Positions 8,803 through 17,519 of a DNA stretch of 64,000 nt are shown in pieces. The stretch lies in contig JAFKGK010000009.1 in the NCBI GenBank assembly GCA_017307165.1, positions 1 through 64,000 on the forward strand, in the 5' to 3' direction. Position numbers and translations under genes: made by a program. Under the pieces are notes generated by a model, which made no database searches, was not told the DNA's origin, and saw nothing but the letters and a program-made list of their open reading frames with translations. Numbering within the stretch: position 1 is the first letter of the stretch; each line of letters begins with the position of its first letter. The DNA is from Candidatus Melainabacteria bacterium (lineage in GTDB: Bacteria; Cyanobacteriota; Vampirovibrionia; Obscuribacterales; Obscuribacteraceae).

Positions 8803-10392
8803 TCAGTGCATTTCTACCTTGCCCCCGCGTTTGCCTGATGTGAGGAGAAAGCAGAATGGCAGTGTGAGTGCCGTAAAAGTCATCAATATCCAGGCGATGT
8901 CCGAAAAAGCCAGGACGATCGCCTGTGTGTCCACCTGCTGACTCAAAAGGTGCAGAGCGCGTTCCCGGGCATCGGGGATCGAAAAGCCCTTGGATTGAAA
9001 CATGCCGATAAAGTTTTGCAGCCGCTCTGTGGCTAAGGTATTGAAAGGCGTCACATGCTCGACGAGAACTGCACGGTGAAAGTCTTCGCGGCGTGTGAGC
9101 AGGGTAGCCAGAAGCGCAATGCCCACAGAACCACCCAGGGTGCGGACAAGGCTCAACAGCGATGAGGCAGTCTGGATGTCCTCGGTATCGCAATCGCCTA
9201 CAGCAGCGAGGGTCAGAGGGAGAAATACCAGAACGACACCAAAGCCGCGAAAGAGGCTGGTCGTCAAAAACTGGTCCCAGCCCCAATTGAGAGTGATCGG
9301 TAGCAATACCATATTGGAAAGAGCCAAAAATGCAATGCCGATGCCGACCATCAAACGCGCATCGACCTTGCCGGCCATGGCACCGACAATGGGAAACATG
9401 GCCGAGGTGATAAGCGAGCTCGGGATCTGTAGCATCCCGGCCTGCAGGGCTGTGTAACCGAGCATGAGCTGGGCAAAATTGGGGATGACATAGTTGACGC
9501 CAAACATGACAAAGCCCACCACGCCCTGAAAGAAAAGACCGACGGCCACAGACTTATAACGCAGGATGCGCAGATTGACGGCCGGATACCGCGTGGTAAA
9601 TTCGCGCCAGATAAAAGCGACAAAGCCAACAGCTGCCAAAATTGAGCAAGTGACGATGATGCGGGACGAAAACCAGTCTTCGTCTTGACCTTTCTCTAAT
9701 ACATACTGAAAGCAGCCAAGCATGATGCTCAGAAATGCTATGCCTGGCCAGTCTATGACAGGCTTGGGGGCGTTTTTTTTGCTGGGATCGTCCTTGGGCA
9801 GATAAGACTGGCAGATGATCGTCGATAGGATGCCGACTGGGATATTGATATAAAAAATCCAGCGCCAGTTGTAGTTGTCAGTCAGCCAGCCACCCAGGGT
9901 GGGCCCCAGGACTGGGCCGACGAGGACGCAGATGCCAAAGATGCCCTGGACCATGCCTTGCTTTTCGGGGGGAAAACCCTCGAAGAGAAAGGCCTGGGCC
10001 TTTGCCAGCAAGCCGCCTCCAAAGAGACCTTGCATGACACGGGCAATGACGAGGGTAGTCAGAGAATCAGCCATGCCGCATACTGCAGAGGCAACGGTAA
10101 AGCCGATCATACTAAAGATGAAATAGGATTTTTTGCCAAACAAATCGCCCAGCAAGACGGCGAGGGGCATGGTGATGACGTTGGCAATACCGTAACTGGT
10201 GACGACCCAGGCGGCTTCGCTGGTGGTGGCACCGAGGTTGCCCTGGATATGAGGCAGGGCGACGTTGGTGATACTGGTGTCGATGACCTCCATCAAAGCA
10301 GCGGTGGCAACGCCAAGGAGCATGCCCCACCTCACTATCTCGCCGCGGGCATCGACCTGTCTCTGCAATTCTTCTTGAAAAAACGTGGCCAT
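8803..10392 (-). CDS. DHA2-family (EmrB-like) multidrug MFS transporter
   Basis: 529 residues with 14 predicted membrane helices. Motif A (GDLFGKKSYF, residues 83-92) and motif C (GVCVLVGPVLGPTLGG-like, near 152-167) are clear, as is the DTSITNVALPHIQG start of helix 1 typical of DHA2. Such proteins export hydrophobic drugs or weak acids with proton antiport. The ATG lies 6 nt after the TetR stop, so the two genes are translationally close and the regulator very probably controls this operon. Confidence 0.93.
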   Translation of the reverse strand: MATFFQEELQRQVDARGEIVRWGMLLGVATAALMEVIDTSITNVALPHIQGNLGATTSEAAWVVTSYGIANVITMPLAVLLGDLFGKKSYFIFSMIGFTVASAVCGMADSLTTLVIARVMQGLFGGGLLAKAQAFLFEGFPPEKQGMVQGIFGICVLVGPVLGPTLGGWLTDNYNWRWIFYINIPVGILSTIICQSYLPKDDPSKKNAPKPVIDWPGIAFLSIMLGCFQYVLEKGQDEDWFSSRIIVTCSILAAVGFVAFIWREFTTRYPAVNLRILRYKSVAVGLFFQGVVGFVMFGVNYVIPNFAQLMLGYTALQAGMLQIPSSLITSAMFPIVGAMAGKVDARLMVGIGIAFLALSNMVLLPITLNWGWDQFLTTSLFRGFGVVLVFLPLTLAAVGDCDTEDIQTASSLLSLVRTLGGSVGIALLATLLTRREDFHRAVLVEHVTPFNTLATERLQNFIGMFQSKGFSIPDARERALHLLSQQVDTQAIVLAFSDIAWILMTFTALTLPFCFLLTSGKRGGKVEMH

Positions 10393-10398
10393 TTCTCT

Positions 10399-11016
10399 CT
10401 ACCTGCGCCTCAGACCATCGATCAAAAGGGCGAGCAAAGCCTTGCCGCGCTGTTCGAGGAGGTTGCGCGACATGCGGTCGCGAGCCTCGGAATAATTGTC
10501 GAAATAAGGAGGGTGGATGGAAGAAATGGCCATCATGAAAGCAACGACAGTGGCTTCGTTGACCATGTGCGGAGCGATATCGCCTTCGTCGGCGGCGCGT
10601 TGCAGGAGCGCGAGAAAGCGCGCGCGTTTTTTAACAAAATAGTGCTCGAAGCGTGGCTTCCAGGCGATAGAAGTGTGCAAGAGGGCTTCGGGTGTATGGA
10701 GATCGCGGGTGATGAGATCGTAGACCAGGAGCGAGGATTCGAGGACAGTATCGCGCAGGATCTCGAGGGCGGGACTAGTGGAGGTGGCGATTTTTTCGTC
10801 CATGAGCTTGTGGAGACGCTGGGCGTGGCGCTCGATGATAGTAAAAAGGATGTCTTCCTTGCTTTTAAAATCGAGGTAGATGGAGCCCTTGCTGATGCCG
10901 AGGTGGCGTGCAATGTCGTCTATGCTAGTGCGTTCAAAGCCATAGCGCGAAAAGAGCTCGTCTGCGGCTTGCAGTATGAGTTCGCTGCGGTTTTCGATTG
11001 ATTTGGGACGGGCCAT
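10399..11016 (-). CDS. TetR-family repressor of the efflux operon
   Basis: 205 residues from the ATG at 11016 (MARPKSIENRS), preceded by GGAAG with 8-nt spacing; an in-frame start nine codons upstream has no SD. The N-terminal helix-turn-helix reads IDDIARHLGISKGSIYLDFKSKED (split: IDDIARHLGI, SKGSIYLDFKSKED), a textbook TetR signature. The C-terminal ligand domain is unlike any I can name. First gene of the four-gene efflux operon, with an 11-bp inverted repeat 25 nt upstream that is the probable operator. Ligand unknown; drugs or fatty acids are typical. Confidence 0.93.
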   Translation of the reverse strand: MARPKSIENRSELILQAADELFSRYGFERTSIDDIARHLGISKGSIYLDFKSKEDILFTIIERHAQRLHKLMDEKIATSTSPALEILRDTVLESSLLVYDLITRDLHTPEALLHTSIAWKPRFEHYFVKKRARFLALLQRAADEGDIAPHMVNEATVVAFMMAISSIHPPYFDNYSEARDRMSRNLLEQRGKALLALLIDGLRRR

Positions 11017-11041
11017 CGAGATACTTCCACTGTAATAAAGC

Positions 11042-11076
11042 AATTGTTGACCAGAAAACGATTCCGGTCAACAATT
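11042..11076 (-). promoter_or_regulatory. Probable TetR operator/promoter of the efflux operon
   Basis: A perfect 11-bp inverted repeat AATTGTTGACC / GGTCAACAATT with a 13-bp spacer lies 25 bp before the TetR start. The arm contains TTGACC, a good -35 box on the minus strand. Position and symmetry suit autoregulation by the TetR protein. Confidence 0.7.
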
Positions 11077-11138
11077 CATTAACTAAAGTGTTATTAATCT
11101 AGATGCGCCAATAGGGGACGCTTAGACGGTTGTCATCA

Positions 11139-11360
11139 TTACTCGGGGTCGTTGCCGCCACCGTGCATGGGGGTCTGTTGCTCAGGTTTTTGAAAACGAT
11201 CGAGCTGCTCGCTGATCTCTTCCGATATATCATGGCGTCCATGAGTTCTAAAATAATTGGCTAGCCATTGCAGTTCTTTTAAAGGTTCTGGCAAAGGTTC
11301 TGGTAATGGCTCTGACAAGCGATCGTGTTGCGATCTACTTATATTTCTATCTTGTGACAT
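11139..11360 (-). CDS. Small hypothetical protein with PLPE repeat
   Basis: 73 residues, hydrophilic, with the repeat PLPEPLPEPL near residues 19-28 encoded by 12-nt DNA repeats of the type AAAGGTTCTGGC. The C-terminal half could form amphipathic helices (ELQWLANYFRTHG). A GAGGCG SD-like run lies upstream of the ATG. No family recognised, and no terminator is evident between it and the efflux operon promoter region. Coding potential is moderate. Confidence 0.4.
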   Translation of the reverse strand: MSQDRNISRSQHDRLSEPLPEPLPEPLKELQWLANYFRTHGRHDISEEISEQLDRFQKPEQQTPMHGGGNDPE

Positions 11361-11589
11361 GTGATACCGCGCCTCGCAATTTACAGATCTTTCTCATCTC
11401 TTTCATTTACTCCAACTGAGACATGGAGAAGGAGAGTTTGTTCCAAACCTGACACATAGATTTAATGTTGTGAAAAGCCCGCAACAGCGGGTCTTTGAGA
11501 TCGCAAAGAGGATGCGAAGTGTGGCCGATTTACTACAAATGGAAACTCGGGTGGCATAAATCCGTCCTCGACGGCGGAGGTAATTGCTG

Positions 11590-11865
11590 ATGGAAAAAAA
11601 TAAACGAGAGAGTTTTCAAAAATCCCTTAAAGAATGTCTGGGTAGGGTTGTAGCTAATAGGCGCAGACGTTTGGGGATGTCTCAGGAAGAGTTAGCAGAG
11701 GATGCCGGTGTGGACCGCGCCTTTATCAGCGTGATCGAGAGGGGCAAGCGTAATCCGAGTTTTGGTGTGATAGCTAATATAGCGTCGGGGCTCAAGATGC
11801 GTTTTGCGAGACTCGTGCAAAATTGCGAGACCTGTATGGAAGAAGAGCAGGAAAAAAGTGCTTAA
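11590..11865 (+). CDS. XRE-family helix-turn-helix regulator
   Basis: 91 residues from the ATG at 11590, which has a strong GGAGG SD (11575-11579) at good spacing; the TTG two codons earlier is too close. HTH_3 pattern: RRRLGMSQEELAEDAGVDR followed by AFISVIERGKRNPSFGVIANIA. The basic run RRRR and C-terminal acidic tail flank the domain. It stands alone, followed by a strong terminator, so no target is suggested by context. Similar short XRE proteins act as repressors in small regulatory circuits. Confidence 0.85.
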   Translation: MEKNKRESFQKSLKECLGRVVANRRRRLGMSQEELAEDAGVDRAFISVIERGKRNPSFGVIANIASGLKMRFARLVQNCETCMEEEQEKSA

Positions 11866-11883
11866 TACTGCGCCGGGGTTTGG

Positions 11884-11919
11884 GCCCATCCTGGCCTTTT
11901 GACCGGGGTGGGCTTTTTT
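11884..11919 (+). terminator. Intrinsic terminator of the XRE gene
   Basis: GCCCATCCTGG pairs with CCGGGGTGGGC (two G-U pairs) and is followed by TTTTTT. It lies 18 nt after the stop in the gap to the convergent antiporter gene. Confidence 0.85.
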
Positions 11920-11983
11920 GTGCCTTTAAATACTTTGATAAATAGAGACCGACCAAACAAGATCCCGACTCAGTCTTGTCTCC

Positions 11984-13396
11984 TCACCGCTTATCTTCTG
12001 GATCCGCCCAAGGCTGCTCCGTCACCACCGGCTCCTTGAGCGTTTCTGCCAGTCGTGATCGCGATCCAGCGCTGGGCTGCTCCACGATAGCCGCATCCGT
12101 ACCCACTGCACCCTCAGCCAGGGTAGCAGCCAACTCGCCATCAGCCCCAGCACCACCCACGGTAGCAGGCCGGTGGCTCCCAAAGGCATAACCAAAGAAG
12201 CCATCCAGATAGCCGCGTTCAATCAAAAACGACAATAGAGACACTGTACAGATACTGAATAAAATCACGCCAAACGCGACTTCGCGAATGCTCGCCGCAT
12301 TAGAAACACCCGACTCCAGCACCAATGAGGCCAAAACAGCAGCCGCCAGCCCTTTTGGCACCATTATCGCTACCAGAGAAGAGTCGCGTACACTCAAAGT
12401 GGTGCCCAGCGTAATCCGGCTCACGACGAGCCTTACCACGATCGTCCACAATGTGAGCACACCCGCCGCTATCATCAGATACTGCGAGTTAAACTGCATC
12501 GAGATGCCGACATAGACAAAAAATAGCGACTTGAACAAAAACACAAGCGCTGCAAAAAAGGTCTTTTCGGTATGCGTCAGCCCTACTTTTTCCACAGGCA
12601 ATTTTGGCAACTCTCTCAGCCATTTCAACTCTCTGATATTGCCCAAGACAAGACCAAAGACCAGCGCCGCCACAGGACCGCTCCAATCAAAGAGCTCGGC
12701 GATACCATAGACGATGCAGACAAAAGCGGGAGTGCAAAAAATGCTGTCCTCCACTCGCCGCACGTATTTGAGCACCGACGACCAGATCACGCCCGCAAAG
12801 ACACCCACCGCAGCTGCAAGCACAAACGAACTGATCACATGACCGACCATGGCCACTGGTTGCAGCTCATTTTGCTGTGCCATATTGATAAAGGCCAGGG
12901 TAGAGACGATACCCAGAACCTCGCAGATCGTCGATTCGAGGATAAGCGTGGTGCGCGTCTGCTCCGAAATACTGAGCTTGGCGAGGATAGGGATCACGAT
13001 CGGGGGCGACGAGGCCGCAGCAATCGAGCCGAGGATGCAGCCTTCGACGGGAGTCAGACCCAGAGCCTGAGCGCCCAGCCAGACTGTGGTACCGACAGTG
13101 ATGGCAAAGGTGGAAAGGCCGAGCTTGACCGCCGAGATAAAACTCTTGGCTAAGAGACCAAGATCAAGCTCCAGCCCGCAATCAAAGAGGATGATGACCA
13201 GGGCCAGGGTGGTAAACACCTGCCCGACATGTCCAAAATCCTTGGGTTGGACCCAGTGCAGCATGGGCCCGAGGATCAGGCCAAGCAGCACGAGGGGCAG
13301 CACATCAGGGACGCGGGTCTTTTCAAAGACCGCTCCAAAAAGGTGAGCTAAAAACACTATCAGACCGACGGCGATGATTGCCGAAGCTGCTTCCAC
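11984..13396 (-). CDS. CPA-type sodium/proton antiporter
   Basis: 470 residues with about 12 membrane helices and the PF00999 pattern: RVPDVLPLVLLGLILGP (residues 28-44), the acidic helix ILFDCGLELDLGLL near 70-83, and GCILGSIAAASSPPIVIPIL near 120-139, where the conserved aspartate of NhaP is replaced by serine-rich sequence as in some CPA2 members. The C-terminal 70 residues are a cytoplasmic tail. Likely role: Na+ or K+ for H+ exchange at the inner membrane. The GTG start at 13396 directly abuts the TAG of the upstream gene and has AAGGAG, so the two genes are co-translated. Confidence 0.88.
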   Translation of the reverse strand: MEAASAIIAVGLIVFLAHLFGAVFEKTRVPDVLPLVLLGLILGPMLHWVQPKDFGHVGQVFTTLALVIILFDCGLELDLGLLAKSFISAVKLGLSTFAITVGTTVWLGAQALGLTPVEGCILGSIAAASSPPIVIPILAKLSISEQTRTTLILESTICEVLGIVSTLAFINMAQQNELQPVAMVGHVISSFVLAAAVGVFAGVIWSSVLKYVRRVEDSIFCTPAFVCIVYGIAELFDWSGPVAALVFGLVLGNIRELKWLRELPKLPVEKVGLTHTEKTFFAALVFLFKSLFFVYVGISMQFNSQYLMIAAGVLTLWTIVVRLVVSRITLGTTLSVRDSSLVAIMVPKGLAAAVLASLVLESGVSNAASIREVAFGVILFSICTVSLLSFLIERGYLDGFFGYAFGSHRPATVGGAGADGELAATLAEGAVGTDAAIVEQPSAGSRSRLAETLKEPVVTEQPWADPEDKR

Positions 13397-14116
13397 CTAG
13401 ATCTCCTTGGCTGGTGTCTTTGACGCATCGGCAGGCGCGGCGTCAAAAGTGATATTGGCGACACTGTTGGCGGTATCACGGATGCGGAGCTGTGTGACGA
13501 TGTTTTCGGCATCCAGGGGAAACTCGCGACTGTCAGCCCGCATCTGGCGGACAAAAACGGTCAAGCGACTAGGCGTCTGAAAGACATGCATAAAAAACGG
13601 GGTGGCACCGTTTTTGGGGGCTATCTCAAAGGACTTGACGGCGGTGATGCCGATAAAGGACGTGTCGGTGAGCCCGGTTTCCTTTGCTACGCGCTGGTTG
13701 GTAAATTGCACTTCGCGTACGCGGTTGGTGGCATACAGATCTTTGGAGATGCGCGATGAGCCAAAAGAGCCTAGCTTGCCGGAGTCATAGCTCTCGATAT
13801 AGATCTGCTCGGGCTTTGCCTTCATCTTGGCCGACTCGTAGTCTTCGAAGATGGTGACGGCCTTTTCGGGGGATGCTTTGAGAAAGGGCTTGTAGGTATC
13901 ATCCAGCAATTTGGCCTTGACCGGGACAAAGGTCTTGTTGTTGTAGCGCACCACGACGTCGCAGCCCGGGAGCATGACCACATCGTGGTCGGAGTCATAA
14001 CTGAGGCCGGGCTCGGCGGATGCAGGACTAAATATGCCCATGCCGGTTGAGGAAACAATTGCGATGGCCACCGCCGCAGCAAATGAAAGAGTGCGTTTTT
14101 GGTTTAGGAAGCCCAC
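13397..14116 (-). CDS. Secreted hypothetical protein upstream of the antiporter
   Basis: About 240 residues from the GTG at 14116 (AGAGG, 9-nt spacing), giving a signal peptide with a basic start (NQKR) and the hydrophobic core LSFAAAVAIAIVSSTG ending SPASA. A TTG at 14134 with AAGGA is an equal alternative; an ATG further upstream would overlap the divergent gene and is rejected. A TAAAAT box at 14155-14160 fits either. The mature part is soluble, with conserved-looking ITAVKSFEIAPKNG and TRLRIRD-like segments, but no family recognised. Stop and antiporter start are adjacent, so a periplasmic role linked to ion exchange is possible but unproven. Confidence 0.7.
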   Translation of the reverse strand: MGFLNQKRTLSFAAAVAIAIVSSTGMGIFSPASAEPGLSYDSDHDVVMLPGCDVVVRYNNKTFVPVKAKLLDDTYKPFLKASPEKAVTIFEDYESAKMKAKPEQIYIESYDSGKLGSFGSSRISKDLYATNRVREVQFTNQRVAKETGLTDTSFIGITAVKSFEIAPKNGATPFFMHVFQTPSRLTVFVRQMRADSREFPLDAENIVTQLRIRDTANSVANITFDAAPADASKTPAKEI

Positions 14117-14183
14117 CGATCGATACCTCTGCAAGATAGAGTCCTTAAGGTGGCATTTTAGCGCATCTTGATTGGAGTAGACT

Positions 14184-16016
14184 ATGTGCATGAGACGTGG
14201 CATCAGGATGTATTTACAACCAGTCGCAAAGCATGCGGTGGCCGCAGCACTGGCTTTGACGCTTGTCATCGCTTGCAATGGGCCTGCCACTTGTCAGCCA
14301 GCTACCGCGCCGACTATTGTTGATGACTACACAGCGACGCGATTTGCCGACTCGGCTCTGGCCGACTACCTGGCACAGGACTATGTCAAGGCCTATCGCA
14401 AATTTGTCGATCTGACGACATCGACTTCGACAACCGACGAGCAAAAGCTGATCGCCGAGATCGGAGCCGGGGATTCGGCGTATGAGTGGTGCGCTTACAG
14501 CCGCGCACTCAAGCACTACATGCATGCTGCAAATCTGCTGGATAAGCTAGAAGCCAAGCCAAAACCTCCGGGCATGCCACCAAATCTGCGGGCAGAGGTG
14601 GTGTGCAGTCTGGGTGAGGTCTTGTATGAAAGACAAAAGTTTGAAGAGGCGCAGCAGTATTTTAATCAGGCCATAGATCTATGGAAGGAAGGCGCAGCCG
14701 AGTACGACGTGCTCTTGCGCAGCCTCGAAGGTATGGGTGCTTGCTTTTACAAAAATGGACTCTATCACGAGGCACTGGCTATTTATCAAGAGCTCGCCTG
14801 GCGTGATCGCATCGCATATGGTGCTGATTCGCCTCCTAACGGTTGGGCCTTGCGCATTCTCGCCGATATTTATTATGCCCTCAAAGACAAAAAGGCCGGG
14901 GATGAATGCTTTGTGCGCTCTGCCTATATTTTTCGCATCTACAATCTCGATCGCTCATTGCGCTATTGGACCGGCAAAACCGATTTTGACGACAAAGAGC
15001 TAGAAGCCAGGCTGCACGAGCGCATTTTGGGACAATTGCCATACATTCCCCCGGTAAATCATCAAAAGCAAGGCGCTTTTACCCACATGATGGATATGCC
15101 GCAGCCGGTCGAGGATTACGATAAGGTGCAGCGTGATTCGCGGCCCTGGCGAAGGGCGCGCGTGGTTACTTTTGAGTCGGCTGGTCTGCAGTGGGTCGAC
15201 CCCCGCAAACAACCAATAGGAGTAGTGGTGTGCATCCCTGGTTTTGGCCTGCAGCACGGGTCTTTTGGTGCGCTGGGGCATGAATTGGCGGATCGGGGCT
15301 ACATCGTGATCTCGTATGACGTGAGAGGTTTTGGTGCCTATACGACGCTCAAGGCGCGAGATCGCATCGATCTAGAAAAAACGCTGGATGATCTCGATGA
15401 GTCTTTTGCGCGCATCAGGGCTGACTATCCAGGCTTGCCGGTTTTTATACTGGGCGAATCAATGGGTGGGGCGGTGGCACTACAGTTTACCGCCTTGCAT
15501 CCAGAGCTTGTAGATGGGTTGATCGCATCGGTACCATCTTCGAGGCGCTACAGGCAGTTGTTGGCTAGTGGCGAGGTTGCTCTCAAGCTCATCACCAGAG
15601 GAAAGGCCAAAATAAACATGGCACCATTTGTGGTGCGCAAGGCGACACAGCAACAAGATCTGCGCAAGGCCTGGGAGGCTGATCCGGAGGCGCGTCTTAC
15701 AGCGAGCGCGCGGGAGTTGGTGGCATTTAAAAAGTTTGTGGATCGCAATCCTGAGTATGCACGCAAGATCACAAAAACGCCGGTCTTGATGTTTCAAGGC
15801 TTGCAAGATCTCTTGATCAGGCCGGAGGGGACGATCTCGCTATTTAAAGAGATCACCTCTAAAGACAAGGATCTGGTTTTATTTGGTAATTCGGAGCATT
15901 TGCTGCTCGAAGAAGGGCAGTTTAACAAGGGCATTTTGGCGGATCTTTTAGAATGGATGAAAATCCATGCGCCGGAGCCGAGTCCTAATGTACAACCGAG
16001 TGAGAAAACAGATTGA
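14184..16016 (+). CDS. TPR plus alpha/beta-hydrolase lipoprotein
   Basis: 610 residues. An N-terminal signal ends in the lipobox V-I-A-C (residue 31 region), so the protein is probably lipid-anchored outside the inner membrane. Residues 50-250 hold TPR-like helical pairs (LGEVLYERQKFEEAQQYFNQA, LEGMGACFYKNGLYHEALAIY, in separate repeats). Residues 330-600 form a Hydrolase_4/monoglyceride-lipase-like domain with nucleophile elbow GESMGG, preceded by YDVRGFGAY, and a late histidine in GNSEHLLLE. ATG at 14184 follows GGAG. Predicted serine ester hydrolase; substrate unknown. The 3' end overlaps the convergent SMR gene by 32 nt. Confidence 0.85.
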   Translation: MCMRRGIRMYLQPVAKHAVAAALALTLVIACNGPATCQPATAPTIVDDYTATRFADSALADYLAQDYVKAYRKFVDLTTSTSTTDEQKLIAEIGAGDSAYEWCAYSRALKHYMHAANLLDKLEAKPKPPGMPPNLRAEVVCSLGEVLYERQKFEEAQQYFNQAIDLWKEGAAEYDVLLRSLEGMGACFYKNGLYHEALAIYQELAWRDRIAYGADSPPNGWALRILADIYYALKDKKAGDECFVRSAYIFRIYNLDRSLRYWTGKTDFDDKELEARLHERILGQLPYIPPVNHQKQGAFTHMMDMPQPVEDYDKVQRDSRPWRRARVVTFESAGLQWVDPRKQPIGVVVCIPGFGLQHGSFGALGHELADRGYIVISYDVRGFGAYTTLKARDRIDLEKTLDDLDESFARIRADYPGLPVFILGESMGGAVALQFTALHPELVDGLIASVPSSRRYRQLLASGEVALKLITRGKAKINMAPFVVRKATQQQDLRKAWEADPEARLTASARELVAFKKFVDRNPEYARKITKTPVLMFQGLQDLLIRPEGTISLFKEITSKDKDLVLFGNSEHLLLEEGQFNKGILADLLEWMKIHAPEPSPNVQPSEKTD

Positions 16017-16314
16017 TCACCAGGACGCCGGCGATGATGAGGGCCATGCCGATCATGGCAGGGACGTCGAGTGCTTGTTTAAACCAGATCCAGCCGATTG
16101 TGGCGATAAAGACGATGCCGAGCCCGCTCCAGATCGCGTAGGCGATGCCGACTGAGATGTCTTTGAGGGCGAGAGCAAAAAAGTAGAGAGTGATGATGTA
16201 GGAAACCAGCGATAAAACGCTGGCTCCGATCTTAGAAAACTGCTGCGAAGCCTGTAGTGCGGAGGTGCCGACGACTTCGGCGACGATGGCGATAAAGAGC
16301 CAGAGATAACTCAT
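15985..16314 (-). CDS. SMR-family small multidrug/guanidinium exporter
   Basis: 109 residues and four membrane helices, the standard SMR length. The conserved glutamate E13/E14 is in AIVAEVVGTSALQASQQF, and helix 3 carries GIAYAIWSGLGIV, the dimer-interface signature. It works as a dual-topology dimer exporting small cations in exchange for protons; Gdx (guanidinium) and Qac subtypes cannot be told apart safely. A pair of TGAGAT...ATCTCA repeats 44-106 nt upstream may be its control region. Confidence 0.93.
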   Translation of the reverse strand: MSYLWLFIAIVAEVVGTSALQASQQFSKIGASVLSLVSYIITLYFFALALKDISVGIAYAIWSGLGIVFIATIGWIWFKQALDVPAMIGMALIIAGVLVINLFSHSVVH

Positions 16315-16357
16315 GGGGTGACCTGTGTAAGCGGTTTCATTGTCGCATATGTATGCG

Positions 16358-16420
16358 CTGTGAGATTTTTGGCGAAATATCTCACAGGTGGTGAGAAATT
16401 TGCGAAAGATATCTCACAGG
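16358..16420. promoter_or_regulatory. Paired inverted/direct repeats upstream of the SMR exporter
   Basis: CTGTGAGAT (16358-16366) and ATCTCACAG (16379-16387) form a perfect inverted repeat. The block ATATCTCACAGG occurs twice (16377-16388, 16409-16420), exactly 32 bp apart, with GTGAGA at 16391 as partner of the second. Three turns of helix between copies suits a dimeric regulator binding on one face. No regulator gene adjoins. Confidence 0.45.
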
Positions 16421-16722
16421 ATGGGCATTTAAAAATGAGTCGAGAGCGTCTGGGGATCTTGTTTTCGCTCGCACAAAATTAATGAGTGAAGTTTTGTAAA
16501 ATGCGGGTTTCCGGGTTTTATTAAATTTGAAACGCTTGTCTGGCAATGATTTACAGTGTCAAGCACAATTAATTTTCGTCTTTACAAATTTTTCGGCCAT
16601 TTAGCCTCCACTCAAAAACAAGATGGCCCCTCCATTTCACATCATGCAATCTCCATCACTTTCCCAACAAAAAATCCAAAATATCTAACCGTCCCCAGGC
16701 CACTATAAACAATCGTAGCCGC
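16421..16722. other. AT-rich gap without recognised gene
   Basis: About 300 nt between the SMR control region and the FMN reductase terminator. Both strands carry frequent stops. No ORF, tRNA-like or conserved RNA structure was recognised. Confidence 0.5.
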
Positions 16723-16774
16723 AAAAAGAAAAAAACGAGGGTCCCCTTACGCAAAACGCGCAACAAGACCCTCG
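16723..16774 (-). terminator. Terminator of the FMN reductase gene
   Basis: On the minus strand CGAGGGTC pairs with GACCCTCG around a 23-nt loop and is followed by a T-rich tract (A-run 16723-16735 on the plus strand). It lies 22 nt after the stop. Confidence 0.7.
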
Positions 16775-16796
16775 CCACCAAAAATCGCCCGGCCGC

Positions 16797-17342
16797 CTAT
16801 TTGCCGTATAGACCGGTGTTAAGAGTGATGGCTTCTTTGACAAAAAGATCGATCCGATCACCGATCTCCGCACTGTAAGCATTGTCCGGCAAAAACTCGT
16901 TACGATCGGCATAGACAAAACGCGGCAGGATCAAGCAACGAAAATCGAGCATGAGTCCATTGGCAAAACCCATCACAGACATGTAGCTGGCCTTGCCTCC
17001 TGCAGCACAGAGAAAACCAACGATCTTGCCTTCCCAAGCCTTGCCCGTCAGCTCGACCAGGTTTTTGCAAGCAGCGTTGACGTTGTAGTTGTAAATCGGC
17101 ACCGCGATGATGATGCAAGTGGCTGCCTGCACTTTGGCGGTCATCGTAGCAACATTGGGATGACCGTAAGCAGCACCACCATCGCAAAGAGGCAACTCGA
17201 CATCGCGCAAGTCGACAAACTCGACGGCGGCCTTAGCCTCTTTGGTCTGCTCGATGAGCCCCGCCTCGACTGCCTTTGCTAGCAAACGACTGCGACTGGA
17301 AGGATTGAGACTGGTACTGATGATCAAATAAGAGGCTGACAT
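16797..17342 (-). CDS. NAD(P)H-dependent FMN reductase family oxidoreductase
   Basis: 181 residues, flavodoxin-like fold: STSLNPSSRSRLLA near residues 9-22 binds FMN phosphate, VPIYNYNVNAACKNLVE (81-97) matches the PxYNxSxPxxLKN segment of FMN_red proteins with N in place of usual S, and GFLCAAGGKASY (109-120) is the second phosphate loop. Such enzymes reduce free FMN, quinones or azo dyes in the cytoplasm. The ATG follows AAGGAG; the promoter overlaps a TACTAT palindrome at 17358-17373. Confidence 0.88.
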   Translation of the reverse strand: MSASYLIISTSLNPSSRSRLLAKAVEAGLIEQTKEAKAAVEFVDLRDVELPLCDGGAAYGHPNVATMTAKVQAATCIIIAVPIYNYNVNAACKNLVELTGKAWEGKIVGFLCAAGGKASYMSVMGFANGLMLDFRCLILPRFVYADRNEFLPDNAYSAEIGDRIDLFVKEAITLNTGLYGK

Positions 17343-17357
17343 CTGGATCTCCTTAAG

Positions 17358-17373
17358 ATAGTAAGACTACTAT
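17358..17373 (-). promoter_or_regulatory. ATAGTA-N4-TACTAT palindrome overlapping the reductase promoter
   Basis: A perfect 6-4-6 inverted repeat 15 nt before the start. One arm, TACTAT, can serve as -10 box on the minus strand, so a bound repressor would block transcription. Similar TACTA palindromes are used by redox-sensing HxlR-family regulators elsewhere, but no such gene is in the window. Confidence 0.4.
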
Positions 17374-17519
17374 TTTGAGTATGACTAATTCTCACGTTTT
17401 TTTGATTTATTAAAATTGTCAATATGCGCGAAAGCGCTCCCCTTGGGTATCTCGGGAAGCGCACTCGCATTTTGCCTTGCATTTGAGCTAGCGCAAACTA
17501 AAACATCTTTTCAACCAGA

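Noticed and set aside
9958..11001. 347-residue open frame on the plus strand
   Set aside because: Antisense to the transporter and TetR genes, which have clear motifs.
16800..17342. Azoreductase or arsenic-resistance ArsH assignment of the FMN reductase
   Set aside because: The motifs fit the broad FMN_red family, and no arsenic genes are nearby.
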